Shown here one piece after another: positions 15,948 to 25,683 of a DNA stretch of 64,000 nucleotides (position 1 is the stretch's first letter; every line of letters begins with the position of its first letter). The position numbers and the translations under genes were made by a program. The stretch spans positions 372,001 to 436,000 of the forward strand of contig CALJTY010000030.1 in assembly GCA_937975915.1 (NCBI GenBank). The letters are read 5' to 3'. The stretch comes from an uncultured Acidimicrobiaceae bacterium. Its GTDB lineage: Bacteria > Actinomycetota > Acidimicrobiia > Acidimicrobiales > RAAP-2. Under the pieces are notes generated by a model. The model did not search any database and was not told the DNA's origin. It saw only the letters and a list, made by a program, of their open reading frames with translations.

Positions 15948-18320
15948 ATGGTTGTGGCACAAGCACGACCCAAGAAAAAGCCTGCCAAAAAGGCTCCCGC
16001 ACGCTCAGCGAAGCGTTCTTCACCTTCGGACGCGCCGTCGGCCTGGAAGCGCCATGAACGAGACATCTGGATTGTCCTTCTTGTGGTTATTGGCCTCTTC
16101 TCACTTCTAGCTGAAGCTGGTGCTCTTGGACCGGTGGGGCACAGTATTTCCAAAGGGCTTTCATCCTTATTTGGCATTGGTCGCTTCGCAATTCCGCCAA
16201 TTCTCATTGGCCTTGGTGCAGGTCTCATTTGGGGCAACCTCGAAGTTGACCGCACAAGATTTGGCTGGGGCGTTGGTCTAGGTCTGATTGGTGCTTGTGG
16301 TCTGGGTCACTTGTTTGGTGGACGACCAACACTTGGTGCTGCAACATCTGAACTCGCACATGGTGGTGGATGGCTAGGCGTGCTTATCGGTGGAGGACTG
16401 CACCGAACAATTGGAATCGCTGGGGCACTGGTTGTTTTGCTCGCAGTGATAATCATCGCGATCATGGTCACAACTGGCATTGGACTGCGAGCTCTCGTGT
16501 TTGCCTTCGGGGCATTGATGCGCGCGATTGGTGGCCGACTTGCTGCATGGTGGAACTCACGCCCTCAAGTTGATGAGAACTATGAAGCTGAGGAAGATGT
16601 CGAAGAAAAACCTCGACGACGCAAGAAGAAAGAAGTGGCTGAAGTTGAACCACTTCCTGAGCCCTTCATCTACGAGGAAGAGTTCCCAGAAGAAGTCATT
16701 GTTGACTATGAAGAAGACACCCCACCTCCAGCATTGCCAGCCGAGCCCGCTGCACAGAAGCCAGCTAAGCCAGCTGCGAAAGCTGCTCCAATGCACAGTG
16801 ACTGGGTCCTTCCTCCAATGTCGATGCTTGGTCGCACTAAGGAGCAAAAGCAAGATCGCAGTGCAATAGACCTGGCTGGCGCTGAGTTGGTGACCGCACT
16901 TGCTGCGCACGGCGTTGACACAACGCTCGTTGGCTACACCGTAGGACCAACAGTTACTCGGTACGAGCTAGAACTTGGACCTGGTGTCAAGGTTGCACGA
17001 GTTACCTCTCTCAACAAAGACATTGCGTACGCCATGGCCTCTCCTGACGTTCGAATCCTGGCCCCGATTCCTGGTCGTTCGGCGATTGGAGTGGAAGTTC
17101 CAAATCGCCAGCGAACACTCGTTGCATTAGGAGATCTTCTTGCGTCTGATGAAGCAACCGGTGCGCACCACTCACTTGATGTCCCAATTGGAAAAGACAT
17201 TTCAGGAAAGACAGTCGTTGTCAATCTCGGAGAAATGCCACACGTTCTGATTTCTGGTGCGACTGGTGCTGGTAAAAGTTCTTGCATCAACTCACTTGTC
17301 ACTTCGCTGGTGATGCGCGCTACGCCTGATCAACTTCGCCTAGTGCTCATTGACCCCAAGCGAGTTGAAATGGGTCAGTACAACGACCTTCCTCACCTAA
17401 TTGCTCCCGTAGTTGTTGATCCTAAGAAGGCCGCAGGAATGCTTGCTTGGGCTGTAAAAGAAATGGAACGTCGCTACGACATCCTCGCTGCTAGTGGAGC
17501 ACGAGACATTACGAGCTATCAAGAAATGATTGCGCGAGGAGAACTCCAACCAGAGCCTTCAGTTCGTGAACAGGTAGCTGAAGCTATTGAGCGTGGATCT
17601 GGACTTGAGTCAGACATCGAAGAACAGCCTGGTCCTGAGAAATTCCCTTACATAGTTATCGTGGTTGACGAGCTCAATGACTTGATGATGGTTGCGGCTC
17701 GAGACGTAGAAGAGTCTGTTGTTCGCATCGCACAGATGGCGCGTGCGGTTGGAATTCACTTGGTGCTCGCAACCCAGCGTCCAAGTGTTGACGTTATTAC
17801 TGGTGTTATTAAGGCCAACGTTCCAAGTCGCATGGCGTTCGCAGTGTCTTCACTTGCCGACAGCCGCGTGATCTTGGACCAAGGCGGTGCAGAGCGCCTC
17901 ATTGGAAAGGGTGACATGTTGCTCGTAACAGCCTCAAGCAACATCGCAAGGCGATTGCAGTCCCCATGGGTCTCTGAAGATGAAGTTCGAAAGATAGTTG
18001 AAAATTGGAAGGCCCAAGGAGGCCGTGCAGAAACAATCCTGGCCCAAGACATTCCTATTGGTCGCACAGGAAATGGTTCGCTCAATGCATCAGCTGGTGA
18101 TGATGATGACATGGTGCTCCATGAAGCACGCAGGCTGGTTCTTTCTACACAGCAGGGTTCGACATCAATGTTGCAGCGAAAGCTTCGCGTTGGATTTGCA
18201 CGTGCTGGACGCTTGATGGACCAGTTGGAAGAAGAAGGCATTGTTGCTGCTGGTGACGGCTCTAAGGCTCGGCGCGTGCTTATGACCCAAGAACAGTACG
18301 ACGAGAAGACTTCACTGTAA
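15948..18320 (+). CDS. ftsK: DNA translocase FtsK/SpoIIIE
   Basis: FtsK is a septum-anchored motor that pumps chromosome termini during division. It has 790 residues. After a Lys/Ala/Pro-rich N-terminus come four predicted membrane segments (about residues 40-190), then an acidic, proline-rich linker (about 205-290). The RecA-like motor follows, with Walker A GATGAGKSS near residue 442, Walker B VVDELNDLMM and RAVGIHLVLATQRPS. The C-terminal gamma winged helix reads RKLRVGFARAGRLMDQLEEE. The start is ATG 15948; GTG 15954, 8 bases after TAAGTT, is an alternative. FtsK just downstream of rnj is a standard actinobacterial arrangement. Confidence 0.96.
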   Translation: MVVAQARPKKKPAKKAPARSAKRSSPSDAPSAWKRHERDIWIVLLVVIGLFSLLAEAGALGPVGHSISKGLSSLFGIGRFAIPPILIGLGAGLIWGNLEVDRTRFGWGVGLGLIGACGLGHLFGGRPTLGAATSELAHGGGWLGVLIGGGLHRTIGIAGALVVLLAVIIIAIMVTTGIGLRALVFAFGALMRAIGGRLAAWWNSRPQVDENYEAEEDVEEKPRRRKKKEVAEVEPLPEPFIYEEEFPEEVIVDYEEDTPPPALPAEPAAQKPAKPAAKAAPMHSDWVLPPMSMLGRTKEQKQDRSAIDLAGAELVTALAAHGVDTTLVGYTVGPTVTRYELELGPGVKVARVTSLNKDIAYAMASPDVRILAPIPGRSAIGVEVPNRQRTLVALGDLLASDEATGAHHSLDVPIGKDISGKTVVVNLGEMPHVLISGATGAGKSSCINSLVTSLVMRATPDQLRLVLIDPKRVEMGQYNDLPHLIAPVVVDPKKAAGMLAWAVKEMERRYDILAASGARDITSYQEMIARGELQPEPSVREQVAEAIERGSGLESDIEEQPGPEKFPYIVIVVDELNDLMMVAARDVEESVVRIAQMARAVGIHLVLATQRPSVDVITGVIKANVPSRMAFAVSSLADSRVILDQGGAERLIGKGDMLLVTASSNIARRLQSPWVSEDEVRKIVENWKAQGGRAETILAQDIPIGRTGNGSLNASAGDDDDMVLHEARRLVLSTQQGSTSMLQRKLRVGFARAGRLMDQLEEEGIVAAGDGSKARRVLMTQEQYDEKTSL

Positions 18321-18323
18321 GCC

Positions 18324-19565
18324 GTGTCAGTAAAACATCCTGCTCTTAGTGGACTATTTATCCGATTCGTTTCAGTTCTAATTGGAACGGCAATCTCTGT
18401 TGGACTGATTGTTGCGATTCAACTTCCTCTGCTCCACTCGCCAGCGAAGGCATCGCACGTTATAAGCACAGTGAACGTAAGTTCAACCTCTCATATGTCG
18501 AGTTACGCCTGGCCAAGCATTGGCAGCGCAGCAATCAGCGTCCCTAACCTTGGACTATTGAAGTCGAACAACGATGTGACACGACCGATTGCAAGTCTCA
18601 CAAAAATGATGACAGCGTATGTCGTACTTTCAAAGCTTCCTTTGAGTTATCCAGCGAAGTCTCCAAGCGACAATGGTCCCTGCCTCGTGATTAGCGATCA
18701 GGATGTTTCCACGTACAACCTCATGAAGTCTCAAGGCGAGTCCAATGCACACGTGACTGTAGGCGAAAAGATTTGCGAGAGAGACTTGCTCAATGGCTTG
18801 TTAGTTCATTCGTCGAATAACTATGCAACGCTTCTAGCGATTATGACTTCTGGTTCTGTTGAATCTTTTGTTAGTGAGATGAACGCCCAAGCGAATTTGA
18901 TTGGAATTGTAAGCACTCACTACGTTGATCCCTCAGGTTTTTTACCTGGCTCAGTTTCTACGGCTCAAGATCAGGTGCAACTCGCTGCACTGTTGATGCG
19001 CTCAGCGCTAGTGCGCTCGATAGTCAAGCAATCGAGTGTTGTTCTGCCAGTGGCTGGCAAAGTTGCCACCTACACGCCCTACGTGGGCACCAATGATGTA
19101 ATTGGAGTCAAATCCGGACGCACAACTGAAGCGGGTGGGTGCAACGCCATGGCGATGACATTCATGATTAATGGATCACCACAAATCGCTTATGCCGTTG
19201 TTCTCGGTGCGCAAGGTGGCGACCCGTTGAAGTCTGCCGGTGATGCGACACTCGCACTAGAAAATTCTGTTATTTCCACGATTGCGCAAGATGCTCACTT
19301 CATCTTTTCGCCAAATTTCTCACTAGGAAGTATTGGCTGGGGGAGCAATACCACTACATTCGGAGTTCGCGAAAATACCGAGATTTCGTGGTCGTCGGTT
19401 GCACATGGCCTTTCTGTTAAATTTGTCTCGAAGCACATAACTTCTCGTATTGATAAAGGTGATGTGGTTGGTTGGCTCGTAATAAATGGATCGAAGAAGT
19501 ACCGGATTCCTGTTGTTGCTCAAAAGGGTGCAGTTCCACTGACGCTCTGGCAACGCCTACGCTAG
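18324..19565 (+). CDS. Serine-type D-alanyl-D-alanine carboxypeptidase (S11 family)
   Basis: A penicillin-binding carboxypeptidase that removes the terminal D-Ala from peptidoglycan stems outside the membrane. It has 413 residues. One N-terminal membrane segment or signal anchor lies at about residues 11-36. The three active-site motifs are SLTK (Ser91-Lys94), SSN (Ser163-Asn165) and KSGR in place of the usual KTG. A C-terminal beta-rich domain follows. The GTG start lies 3 bases after the ftsK stop, so co-transcription with ftsK is likely, linking it to division. Motif spacing supports activity. Confidence 0.88.
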   Translation: MSVKHPALSGLFIRFVSVLIGTAISVGLIVAIQLPLLHSPAKASHVISTVNVSSTSHMSSYAWPSIGSAAISVPNLGLLKSNNDVTRPIASLTKMMTAYVVLSKLPLSYPAKSPSDNGPCLVISDQDVSTYNLMKSQGESNAHVTVGEKICERDLLNGLLVHSSNNYATLLAIMTSGSVESFVSEMNAQANLIGIVSTHYVDPSGFLPGSVSTAQDQVQLAALLMRSALVRSIVKQSSVVLPVAGKVATYTPYVGTNDVIGVKSGRTTEAGGCNAMAMTFMINGSPQIAYAVVLGAQGGDPLKSAGDATLALENSVISTIAQDAHFIFSPNFSLGSIGWGSNTTTFGVRENTEISWSSVAHGLSVKFVSKHITSRIDKGDVVGWLVINGSKKYRIPVVAQKGAVPLTLWQRLR

Positions 19566-19569
19566 TTAC

Positions 19570-20418
19570 ATGCTTGCACGCGTTCCAGCCTCATCTGCCA
19601 ATCTTGGGCCCGGTTTCGACGCACTTGCCGTAGCCCTTGAGCTCTACATCGAAGTCTCAATCGAACTTAGTGATTCCTTCTCAATTAGCTCTGAGGGCTA
19701 CGGAGCAGGGCTCTTTGACGACGAGAATCACATGGCCGCCAAGATCGTCACACAAACTCTTGGGCACTCAAATTACAAGATGCACGTCAAGTCTGAAATC
19801 CCATTGTCGAGAGGTCTGGGCTCATCTGCGTCACTTGCATTGGCCGCAGCCGCAGCCGCAGGTTCAAATGATGTTCTAGGAATTGCGACAAAGGTTGACG
19901 GCCACGCTGAAAATGCCGCCGCATCGTTACTGGGTGGATTAGTTGTTGCGAATGTTGAAAAAGATGGTTCAATCATCGCAAGACCTTTGCAGCTTGATGA
20001 TGAGTGGCGATTCGTGGTTGTCATTCCAGACGAAGAATTAGCAACTGCAGATGCTCGGCGCGTCCTTCCGAAGCAAGTTCCGTTTGCTGATGCTGTTCAT
20101 AATCTCAATTCACTGGGCCTACTGATTGCAGGACTTGCGAACCATCAAGACTTCGTGCCTTCAGCCATGGATGACTACCTCCACCAGCCCTATCGGATGC
20201 CGCTCCTTCCTTTCGCAGCACCCCTTCTTCAAACGCTTCGAGATGCTGGAGCTGCTGCTTCTTGCTGGTCGGGCGCAGGTTCAACAATGCTTGGACTCAG
20301 CACACAGAAGAACGCACCAGGGATTGCAAAAGCAGCCACAGAATTCCTGCAGAAGAATTCAATTTCTGGACAAGTGCTAACTCTCAATGCTGACCGAACT
20401 GGCTTGGAAACTCGTTGA
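19570..20418 (+). CDS. thrB: Homoserine kinase
   Basis: A GHMP kinase that phosphorylates homoserine for threonine synthesis. It has 282 residues. The N-terminal PASSANLGPGFDALAVAL block and the ATP-binding loop PLSRGLGSSASLALAAA (about residues 78-94) are characteristic. A late SGAGSTMLGL matches the GHMP C-terminal motif. TACGCT (19558-19563) lies 6 bases before the ATG without a Shine-Dalgarno, so it is probably leaderless. thrA and thrC are not in the window; the next gene is a candidate exporter of the same amino-acid family. Confidence 0.95.
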   Translation: MLARVPASSANLGPGFDALAVALELYIEVSIELSDSFSISSEGYGAGLFDDENHMAAKIVTQTLGHSNYKMHVKSEIPLSRGLGSSASLALAAAAAAGSNDVLGIATKVDGHAENAAASLLGGLVVANVEKDGSIIARPLQLDDEWRFVVVIPDEELATADARRVLPKQVPFADAVHNLNSLGLLIAGLANHQDFVPSAMDDYLHQPYRMPLLPFAAPLLQTLRDAGAAASCWSGAGSTMLGLSTQKNAPGIAKAATEFLQKNSISGQVLTLNADRTGLETR

Positions 20419-21296
20419 GTCCTCATAGAAAATTGCAGAAGAAAAATACCTTTGAAGGGCTCGCACTTCTAGTTACAGCTGCGACGCTGATCCCTTGGTC
20501 TGTTGCGATTATCCAGCCGCTGTTTAAAACCATTGGACCAGCGGCGTCAAGCTTTTGGCGATTCGCACTTGGCGCAGCAGTTCTACTTCTCATCTCAAGA
20601 CCTAATTTGAGAAAATGGACCAAGCAGCAGTGGATTACTGCGGTGATCTTTGGCTTTGTCACTGCTTTTATGAATCAATCCTTCTACCAAGCGATTGAAC
20701 GCATCCCACTTGGTAGTGCGGTTTGTATTGAATTCATTACTGGCCCATTTCTTGTCGCAGCACTTGGAAAGAGAACCTGGAATCAGTTTTTCTTAATTCT
20801 TCTTGGAGCATTGGGTGTTGTCTGCTTGTCACACCCTGGAGGAGGAGTGACGGTCACTGGCGCAATCTTCTCAGTCGGTGCTGGTATTGGCTGGGCTTCT
20901 TACATCTTGGCGTCTCACCGCATGGGTGGACAAACCCTGGGCTTTGAGGGCTTAGCTGTGTCAATGACATTCTCAGCAATTTTCTGCATTCCATTTGCAC
21001 TTAAGACGTCACATATTTTTCTCTCGGACCCTTATTTGATGGGTCGAATGTTGATCATCTCAGTGATGTCAATTGTTCTTGGATTTGGTGCGGAACTTCT
21101 TGCCTTTAGAAGAGTAAAGCCATCAGTCGCCGGGGTGATGATGTCACTCGATCCAGCACTGGCGTTCATGATCGGCGTGATTCTTCTTGCCGAGCAGATC
21201 ACTCCATTGGACGTCCTTGGCCTGGGTCTTATTGTCGCTGCCGGCGTTGGTGTTACGTACCGGGAAGCTCGCAAAGAATTATTTGAGGCTGAGTAG
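20415..21296 (+). CDS. EamA/DMT-family transporter, possible threonine/homoserine exporter
   Basis: A 293-residue membrane protein with about ten hydrophobic segments arranged as two EamA repeats. One boundary reads FYQAIERIPLGSAVCIEF, the typical DMT pattern (A-x-x-x-x-P at the start of a helix). It is most like RhtA-type amino-acid exporters. The TTG start overlaps the thrB stop (TTGA), so it is translationally coupled to homoserine kinase. That context supports threonine or homoserine as substrate, but this is inference. Confidence 0.75.
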   Translation: MSPHRKLQKKNTFEGLALLVTAATLIPWSVAIIQPLFKTIGPAASSFWRFALGAAVLLLISRPNLRKWTKQQWITAVIFGFVTAFMNQSFYQAIERIPLGSAVCIEFITGPFLVAALGKRTWNQFFLILLGALGVVCLSHPGGGVTVTGAIFSVGAGIGWASYILASHRMGGQTLGFEGLAVSMTFSAIFCIPFALKTSHIFLSDPYLMGRMLIISVMSIVLGFGAELLAFRRVKPSVAGVMMSLDPALAFMIGVILLAEQITPLDVLGLGLIVAAGVGVTYREARKELFEAE

Positions 21297-21306
21297 GCTG
21301 GAGGGC

Positions 21307-22701
21307 GTGGGAACGCCCAAAACTTTCGCAATTCGGACATTTGGCTGTCAAATGAACGAGCACGACTCAGAGCGTCTTGCGGGGCTGATGGTCGCTGATG
21401 GACTGGTTCCAGCAGAAAAAGACGCCATTGCTGATGTTGTGATCTTTAATACCTGCACAATTCGAGAGAACGCAGACCTTCGCCTCTACAGCGCACTCGG
21501 AGAACTAAAGGATTACAAAAAGGCACACCCAGAAATGCAGATTGCAGTTGGTGGGTGTATGGCTCAAAAAGATCGTGATGACATCCTGCGTCGTGCGAAC
21601 TGGGTTGATGTCGTCTTTGGTACGCACAACCTCACTTCAGCACCGGGCCTCCTCAAAAAAGCATTGACCGACGGTCCTCAGATCGAAATTCTTGATGCAC
21701 CTGATCCTGAAGCTCATAAGGACATGGCTCCAGCGCTGTACGCAGTTCGCGAATTGCCATTCGCTGCATGGATCACAATTCAGACCGGTTGTGACAACAC
21801 CTGCGCGTACTGCATTGTGCCCTCAGTTCGTGGTGGCGAAGTGAGTCGCTCGGTTGAAGACATCATGCAAGAAGCAAGAATGCTTGCAGCATCAGGTGTC
21901 ACTGAAATAACTGTGCTCGGACAAAACGTGAACTCCTATGGACGAGACATCACGGGTCGAAGCCCACTGTTCTCTGACTTACTGCGTGAAATTGGAACGG
22001 TCGAGGGAATTGAGCGAATCAGGTTCACCAGCCCACATCCCAAAGACTTCCGCGATGACACGATCCAAGCAATGCTTGAAACGAAGGCAGTCTGCAATCA
22101 GCTTCACTTACCGCTTCAATCGGGCTCGAACCGAGTACTCAGCTCAATGAGACGTGGCTACACCGTTGAGCGTTACATGGAGAAGCTCAACGCTGCAAGG
22201 GCTGCAATAGATGACCTTGCAATAACCACCGACATCATTGTTGGTTTCCCTGGAGAAACCGAAGCTGAGTTCGAGGAAACTTTGGCAGCGGTTGCTGAAG
22301 CACATTTTGATGCCGCCTATACGTTCATTTTTTCTGCTCGTGAGGGAACGAGGGCTGCTGAAATGGAGTCTGAGTTTATTGATGACGAGGTAGTGGCAGA
22401 GAGATTTGATCGCCTGAAGGAAGTCCTCAATCGTTCTGCCCTTGAGAAACATCAGGCTCGCGTGGGTAACACTGAAGAAGTCCTAGTTGAGGGCCCATCA
22501 CGTAGGAATGACCAAGTACTTTCTGGACGCACTCGCCAAGGCAAACTGGTTCATTTCCCAGTTACTAATGAGCCAGTGCGTGCTGGATCTCTGGTCACCG
22601 TCAAGCTCTTGAAGGCTGCTCCATATCACTTAAAGGGTGAACTCGTATCTGTCCTGCGAGCACCGAAGCACAAAGTAAGAATTCCACTTCAAGTCTCATG
22701 A
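21307..22701 (+). CDS. miaB: tRNA-2-methylthio-N6-dimethylallyladenosine synthase
   Basis: A radical-SAM methylthiotransferase that adds the 2-methylthio group at A37 of tRNAs reading UNN codons. It has 464 residues from GTG 21307. The N-terminal MTTase domain has TFGCQMNEHDSE and FNTCTIRENA. The radical-SAM cluster is TGCDNTCAYC, and a C-terminal TRAM domain ends the protein. The in-frame start at 21187 would lie inside eamA and add residues not seen in the family. TAGGCT (21294-21299) ends 7 bases before the GTG, while GGAGGG is too close to act as a Shine-Dalgarno. It is followed directly by miaA, which makes its substrate. Confidence 0.96.
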   Translation: MGTPKTFAIRTFGCQMNEHDSERLAGLMVADGLVPAEKDAIADVVIFNTCTIRENADLRLYSALGELKDYKKAHPEMQIAVGGCMAQKDRDDILRRANWVDVVFGTHNLTSAPGLLKKALTDGPQIEILDAPDPEAHKDMAPALYAVRELPFAAWITIQTGCDNTCAYCIVPSVRGGEVSRSVEDIMQEARMLAASGVTEITVLGQNVNSYGRDITGRSPLFSDLLREIGTVEGIERIRFTSPHPKDFRDDTIQAMLETKAVCNQLHLPLQSGSNRVLSSMRRGYTVERYMEKLNAARAAIDDLAITTDIIVGFPGETEAEFEETLAAVAEAHFDAAYTFIFSAREGTRAAEMESEFIDDEVVAERFDRLKEVLNRSALEKHQARVGNTEEVLVEGPSRRNDQVLSGRTRQGKLVHFPVTNEPVRAGSLVTVKLLKAAPYHLKGELVSVLRAPKHKVRIPLQVS

Positions 22702-23633
22702 TGAACCATGGCGGCATGGCTGTCGCACTCGTCGGGCCAACGGCTTCTGGAAAGTCAGCTCTCTCACACGAATTGGCCAACGAGATGGGCGACGTCGAAA
22801 TTCTTTGTGTCGACGCAATGACTGTCTATAAGGGCATGGACATTGGAACAGCTAAACCTTCAAAGCAGGAGCAAAAAGAAGTCCCATATCACTTGATCGA
22901 CCTGATTGAGCCCAATGAAGAATTTAATGTTGCCCAGTTTCAATCTGAAGCGCGGGATTCAGCTGACATGGTACGAAATCTCGGAGGAGCGGTGCTCTAT
23001 GTGGGTGGCACCGGACTCTACGGCCGAGCTGTTCTAGACAACCTAGAAATCCCAGGGCAGTTTCCATCCTTTCGTGCTGAACTCGATGAGCGAGCAAAAA
23101 CCGAACTGGATGTTCTCTATAAGCAACTTCAAGAACTTGATCCACTAGCGGCGAGTCGAATGGAGTCGAATAATGAGCGAAGGATCACAAGAGCTCTCGA
23201 GGTGACGCTTGGAAGTGGAAAGCCGTTCTCTTCATTCGGTTCCGGGCTTCGTGACTACGGTCCAGTACGAGTTGTGCAAGTGGGCCTTAGCCCTGACGTT
23301 GAATTACTGAGCGCTCGAATCGAAGAACGCTTTCGAATGTGGATGGAACAAGGTCTATTGGAGGAAGTTCAAAAACTGGCGAGCAGCCCCGCTGGAATGT
23401 CTCGAACTGCTCGTCAGGCAGTTGGCTACCGCGAACTGCTTCGCCACATAGAACAAGGCGAACCACTCGAAGAGTGCGTTGTTGATGCAATCACCCAGTC
23501 GCGCAGACTCGCACGTCGCCAACGCTCATGGTTCTACCGTGACCCGCGCATTGAGTGGTTTAGCGACCCTAAGGACGCGGCAAAACGACTTCGCGAGGTG
23601 TTAACAACTCCCGATGGGTTCGTGCGAGACTAG
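22698..23633 (+). CDS. miaA: tRNA dimethylallyltransferase
   Basis: MiaA attaches a dimethylallyl group to N6 of A37, the step before MiaB. It has 311 residues. The P-loop is GPTASGKSALS. Other family blocks are DAMTVYKGMDIGTAKPS (substrate binding) and YVGGTGLYGRA; the C-terminal SRRLARRQRSWFYRDP contacts tRNA. ATG at 22698 overlaps the miaB stop as ATGA. A second ATG follows at once, so the true start may be three bases later. Confidence 0.96.
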   Translation: MMNHGGMAVALVGPTASGKSALSHELANEMGDVEILCVDAMTVYKGMDIGTAKPSKQEQKEVPYHLIDLIEPNEEFNVAQFQSEARDSADMVRNLGGAVLYVGGTGLYGRAVLDNLEIPGQFPSFRAELDERAKTELDVLYKQLQELDPLAASRMESNNERRITRALEVTLGSGKPFSSFGSGLRDYGPVRVVQVGLSPDVELLSARIEERFRMWMEQGLLEEVQKLASSPAGMSRTARQAVGYRELLRHIEQGEPLEECVVDAITQSRRLARRQRSWFYRDPRIEWFSDPKDAAKRLREVLTTPDGFVRD

Positions 23634-23638
23634 AAGCA

Positions 23639-24406
23639 ATGGCTTTACGTTCTCTCCAAAAATGGCATGGCGCAGGCAATGATTTCATTGTTGACGTTAT
23701 TGAACAGGGCACCGCAAAGTGGTGGACTCCTGAGCGAGCTAAGAAAATTTGCAATCGAACCACTGGCATAGGCGCTGACGGATTACTCCTCGCTGAAGTG
23801 GGATCCGAGGTTTCGATGATTCTCTACAACGCAGATGGCTCGATAGCTGAGATGTCTGGCAATGGGATCCGTTGTCTTGTGGCAGCTGTGCATCGCTCAA
23901 CACACGCGACGTGGAATGAACTCAAAGTTTCAACTCAGGCTGGAATCAAAACTGTCACGCTCAGCATGAATGGAGACACAGGAACCGGCAGCGTTGACAT
24001 GGGCCAGGTTGTTTTGAAAGATGCGCTACCTGGAACACTCGGAGTCGCGAACGTTGGCAATCCACACGTCGTAGTTCAGGATAATGATGCTTGGTCTGAT
24101 TCTGAGAGGGAATCTCTTGCCGCAGATCTAGCTGCACAACTTGGTGGGGCAAACGTTGAGTTCATTCGTTTCATCGACCAAAAGCACATGTCTCTTCGTG
24201 TAATTGAGCGCGGCGTTGGATGGACTCAAGCATGTGGAACAGGCACATGTGCTTCGGCGGCTGTTGTGCACAGCCTCGGTAAGTGTGATGCTGACGTTGT
24301 CATTTCAAACCCTGGAGGAGACCTTCGAGTCCAGTTGAATGGGTCGAATGCAGTTCTAAGTGGTCCGGTGCAGTTCATTGGCAATGTGGAGTGGCTCGAA
24401 GCTTGA
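23639..24406 (+). CDS. dapF: Diaminopimelate epimerase
   Basis: A cofactor-independent racemase that converts LL-DAP to meso-DAP for peptidoglycan and lysine. It has 255 residues. The two catalytic cysteines are visible in MSGNGIRC and in ACGTGTCASA. The N-terminal KWHGAGNDFIV and GIGADGLL blocks are also present. It starts 5 bases after miaA, and its end overlaps hflX. It belongs to a run carrying dapF, dapC, dapD and dapE. Confidence 0.96.
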   Translation: MALRSLQKWHGAGNDFIVDVIEQGTAKWWTPERAKKICNRTTGIGADGLLLAEVGSEVSMILYNADGSIAEMSGNGIRCLVAAVHRSTHATWNELKVSTQAGIKTVTLSMNGDTGTGSVDMGQVVLKDALPGTLGVANVGNPHVVVQDNDAWSDSERESLAADLAAQLGGANVEFIRFIDQKHMSLRVIERGVGWTQACGTGTCASAAVVHSLGKCDADVVISNPGGDLRVQLNGSNAVLSGPVQFIGNVEWLEA

Positions 24407-25683
24407 CGTACATTCCAACCACGCTTATCGATCGCACGTTTCGAGAGCGCATTGTTTTAGTAGGGGTTCTTTTCCCTGGGGTTACATCTGAAGAGTTAGA
24501 ACGTCAACTTGATGAACTTGCGCTGCTGGTAGATACCGCAGGCGCAGATGTTGTCGCACGAATTGTGCAACGCCGAGATTCTCCAGATCCTGCCACATTC
24601 CTTGGTTCTGGAAAAGTACAGGAACTGCGTGAAATCTGTCTTGCGGTTGACTCTGACACCGTTGTGTTTGAGCACAATCTCTCTCCGGCACAGCAGCGAA
24701 ACCTGGAAAAGATCCTTGGTCGCACCGCAATCGACCGGACGGCCGTGATTCTTGACATCTTTGCTCAGAACGCACGCACACCTGAAGGTAAGGCCCAAGT
24801 AGAACTCGCGCTCCTTCAGTACCGGCTTCCTCGACTACGTAGAGACAGCGGATCTCTTTCTCAGCAGGCGGGAGGAATTGGAACAAGAGGTCCTGGAGAA
24901 ACGCAACTCGAAGTTGACCGCCGCCGCCTCATCCACCGTATTCACGCAATTGGTCGCGAGCTGAAACAAATTGATCGCACCAGAGACGTCCAGCGTCAAG
25001 GAAGAGACCGAGGACGTCACCGCGAAGTAACGCTCGTTGGTTACACCAATGCTGGAAAATCTTCAATGCTTAATGTCCTCACCGACGCAGACGTAGTTGC
25101 CGAAGACAGACTTTTTGCAACACTTGATCCCCGCACTCGCCAGCGCCAGTTGCCGGGTGGAGAAACCGTCCTCTTTACCGACACAGTTGGCTTTATTTCG
25201 AATCTTCCTCACGGACTCATCCAAGCGTTCATGAGTACTCTCAAGTCGGTGCAGCAAGCGGACCTCCTGGTGCATGTTGTTGACGGTGCGTCAGATGACG
25301 CAGAACTCCAGATTGGTGCTGTTCGTGAAGTGTTAAAGGAAATTGAAGCTGATCACGTTCCTGAACTTCTTGTTTTCAATAAAGCTGATGTCTCTGATGC
25401 CCAGGCGAAACGACTCTCCGCTCTTTATGAGGGGAGTGTCTGGGTATCGGCCAAGACCAGTGAAAACCTCGATGAAGTAATTGCCACAATTGCTGACCGA
25501 CTTCGCTCAGAAGACCGTGTCATGACGCTGCATCTCCCACTCGATCGAGGAGATCTACTTGCCATGGCACACCGTGAAGGTGAAGTCATTGATATGACCA
25601 TTACCGATGAAGCGGTTGTTATCCATGTAGTTTTGGACACAGTAGGAGCGTCCAGATTCGCTGAATGGAGGGTGTCGTCATGA
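24391..25683 (+). CDS. hflX: Ribosome-associated GTPase HflX
   Basis: HflX is a GTPase that binds the 50S subunit and splits stalled ribosomes. It has 430 residues. The N-terminal HflX domain (TFLGSGKVQELRE) is followed by a basic coiled segment around residues 165-205. The G domain has GYTNAGKSSML, DTVGFISNLPHGLI and NKAD. The start may be GTG 24391 (used here) or TTG 24403, which would overlap the dapF stop as TTGA; neither has a convincing Shine-Dalgarno. It overlaps dapC by 4 bases. dapF-hflX is a frequent actinobacterial pair. Confidence 0.95.
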   Translation: MARSLTYIPTTLIDRTFRERIVLVGVLFPGVTSEELERQLDELALLVDTAGADVVARIVQRRDSPDPATFLGSGKVQELREICLAVDSDTVVFEHNLSPAQQRNLEKILGRTAIDRTAVILDIFAQNARTPEGKAQVELALLQYRLPRLRRDSGSLSQQAGGIGTRGPGETQLEVDRRRLIHRIHAIGRELKQIDRTRDVQRQGRDRGRHREVTLVGYTNAGKSSMLNVLTDADVVAEDRLFATLDPRTRQRQLPGGETVLFTDTVGFISNLPHGLIQAFMSTLKSVQQADLLVHVVDGASDDAELQIGAVREVLKEIEADHVPELLVFNKADVSDAQAKRLSALYEGSVWVSAKTSENLDEVIATIADRLRSEDRVMTLHLPLDRGDLLAMAHREGEVIDMTITDEAVVIHVVLDTVGASRFAEWRVSS

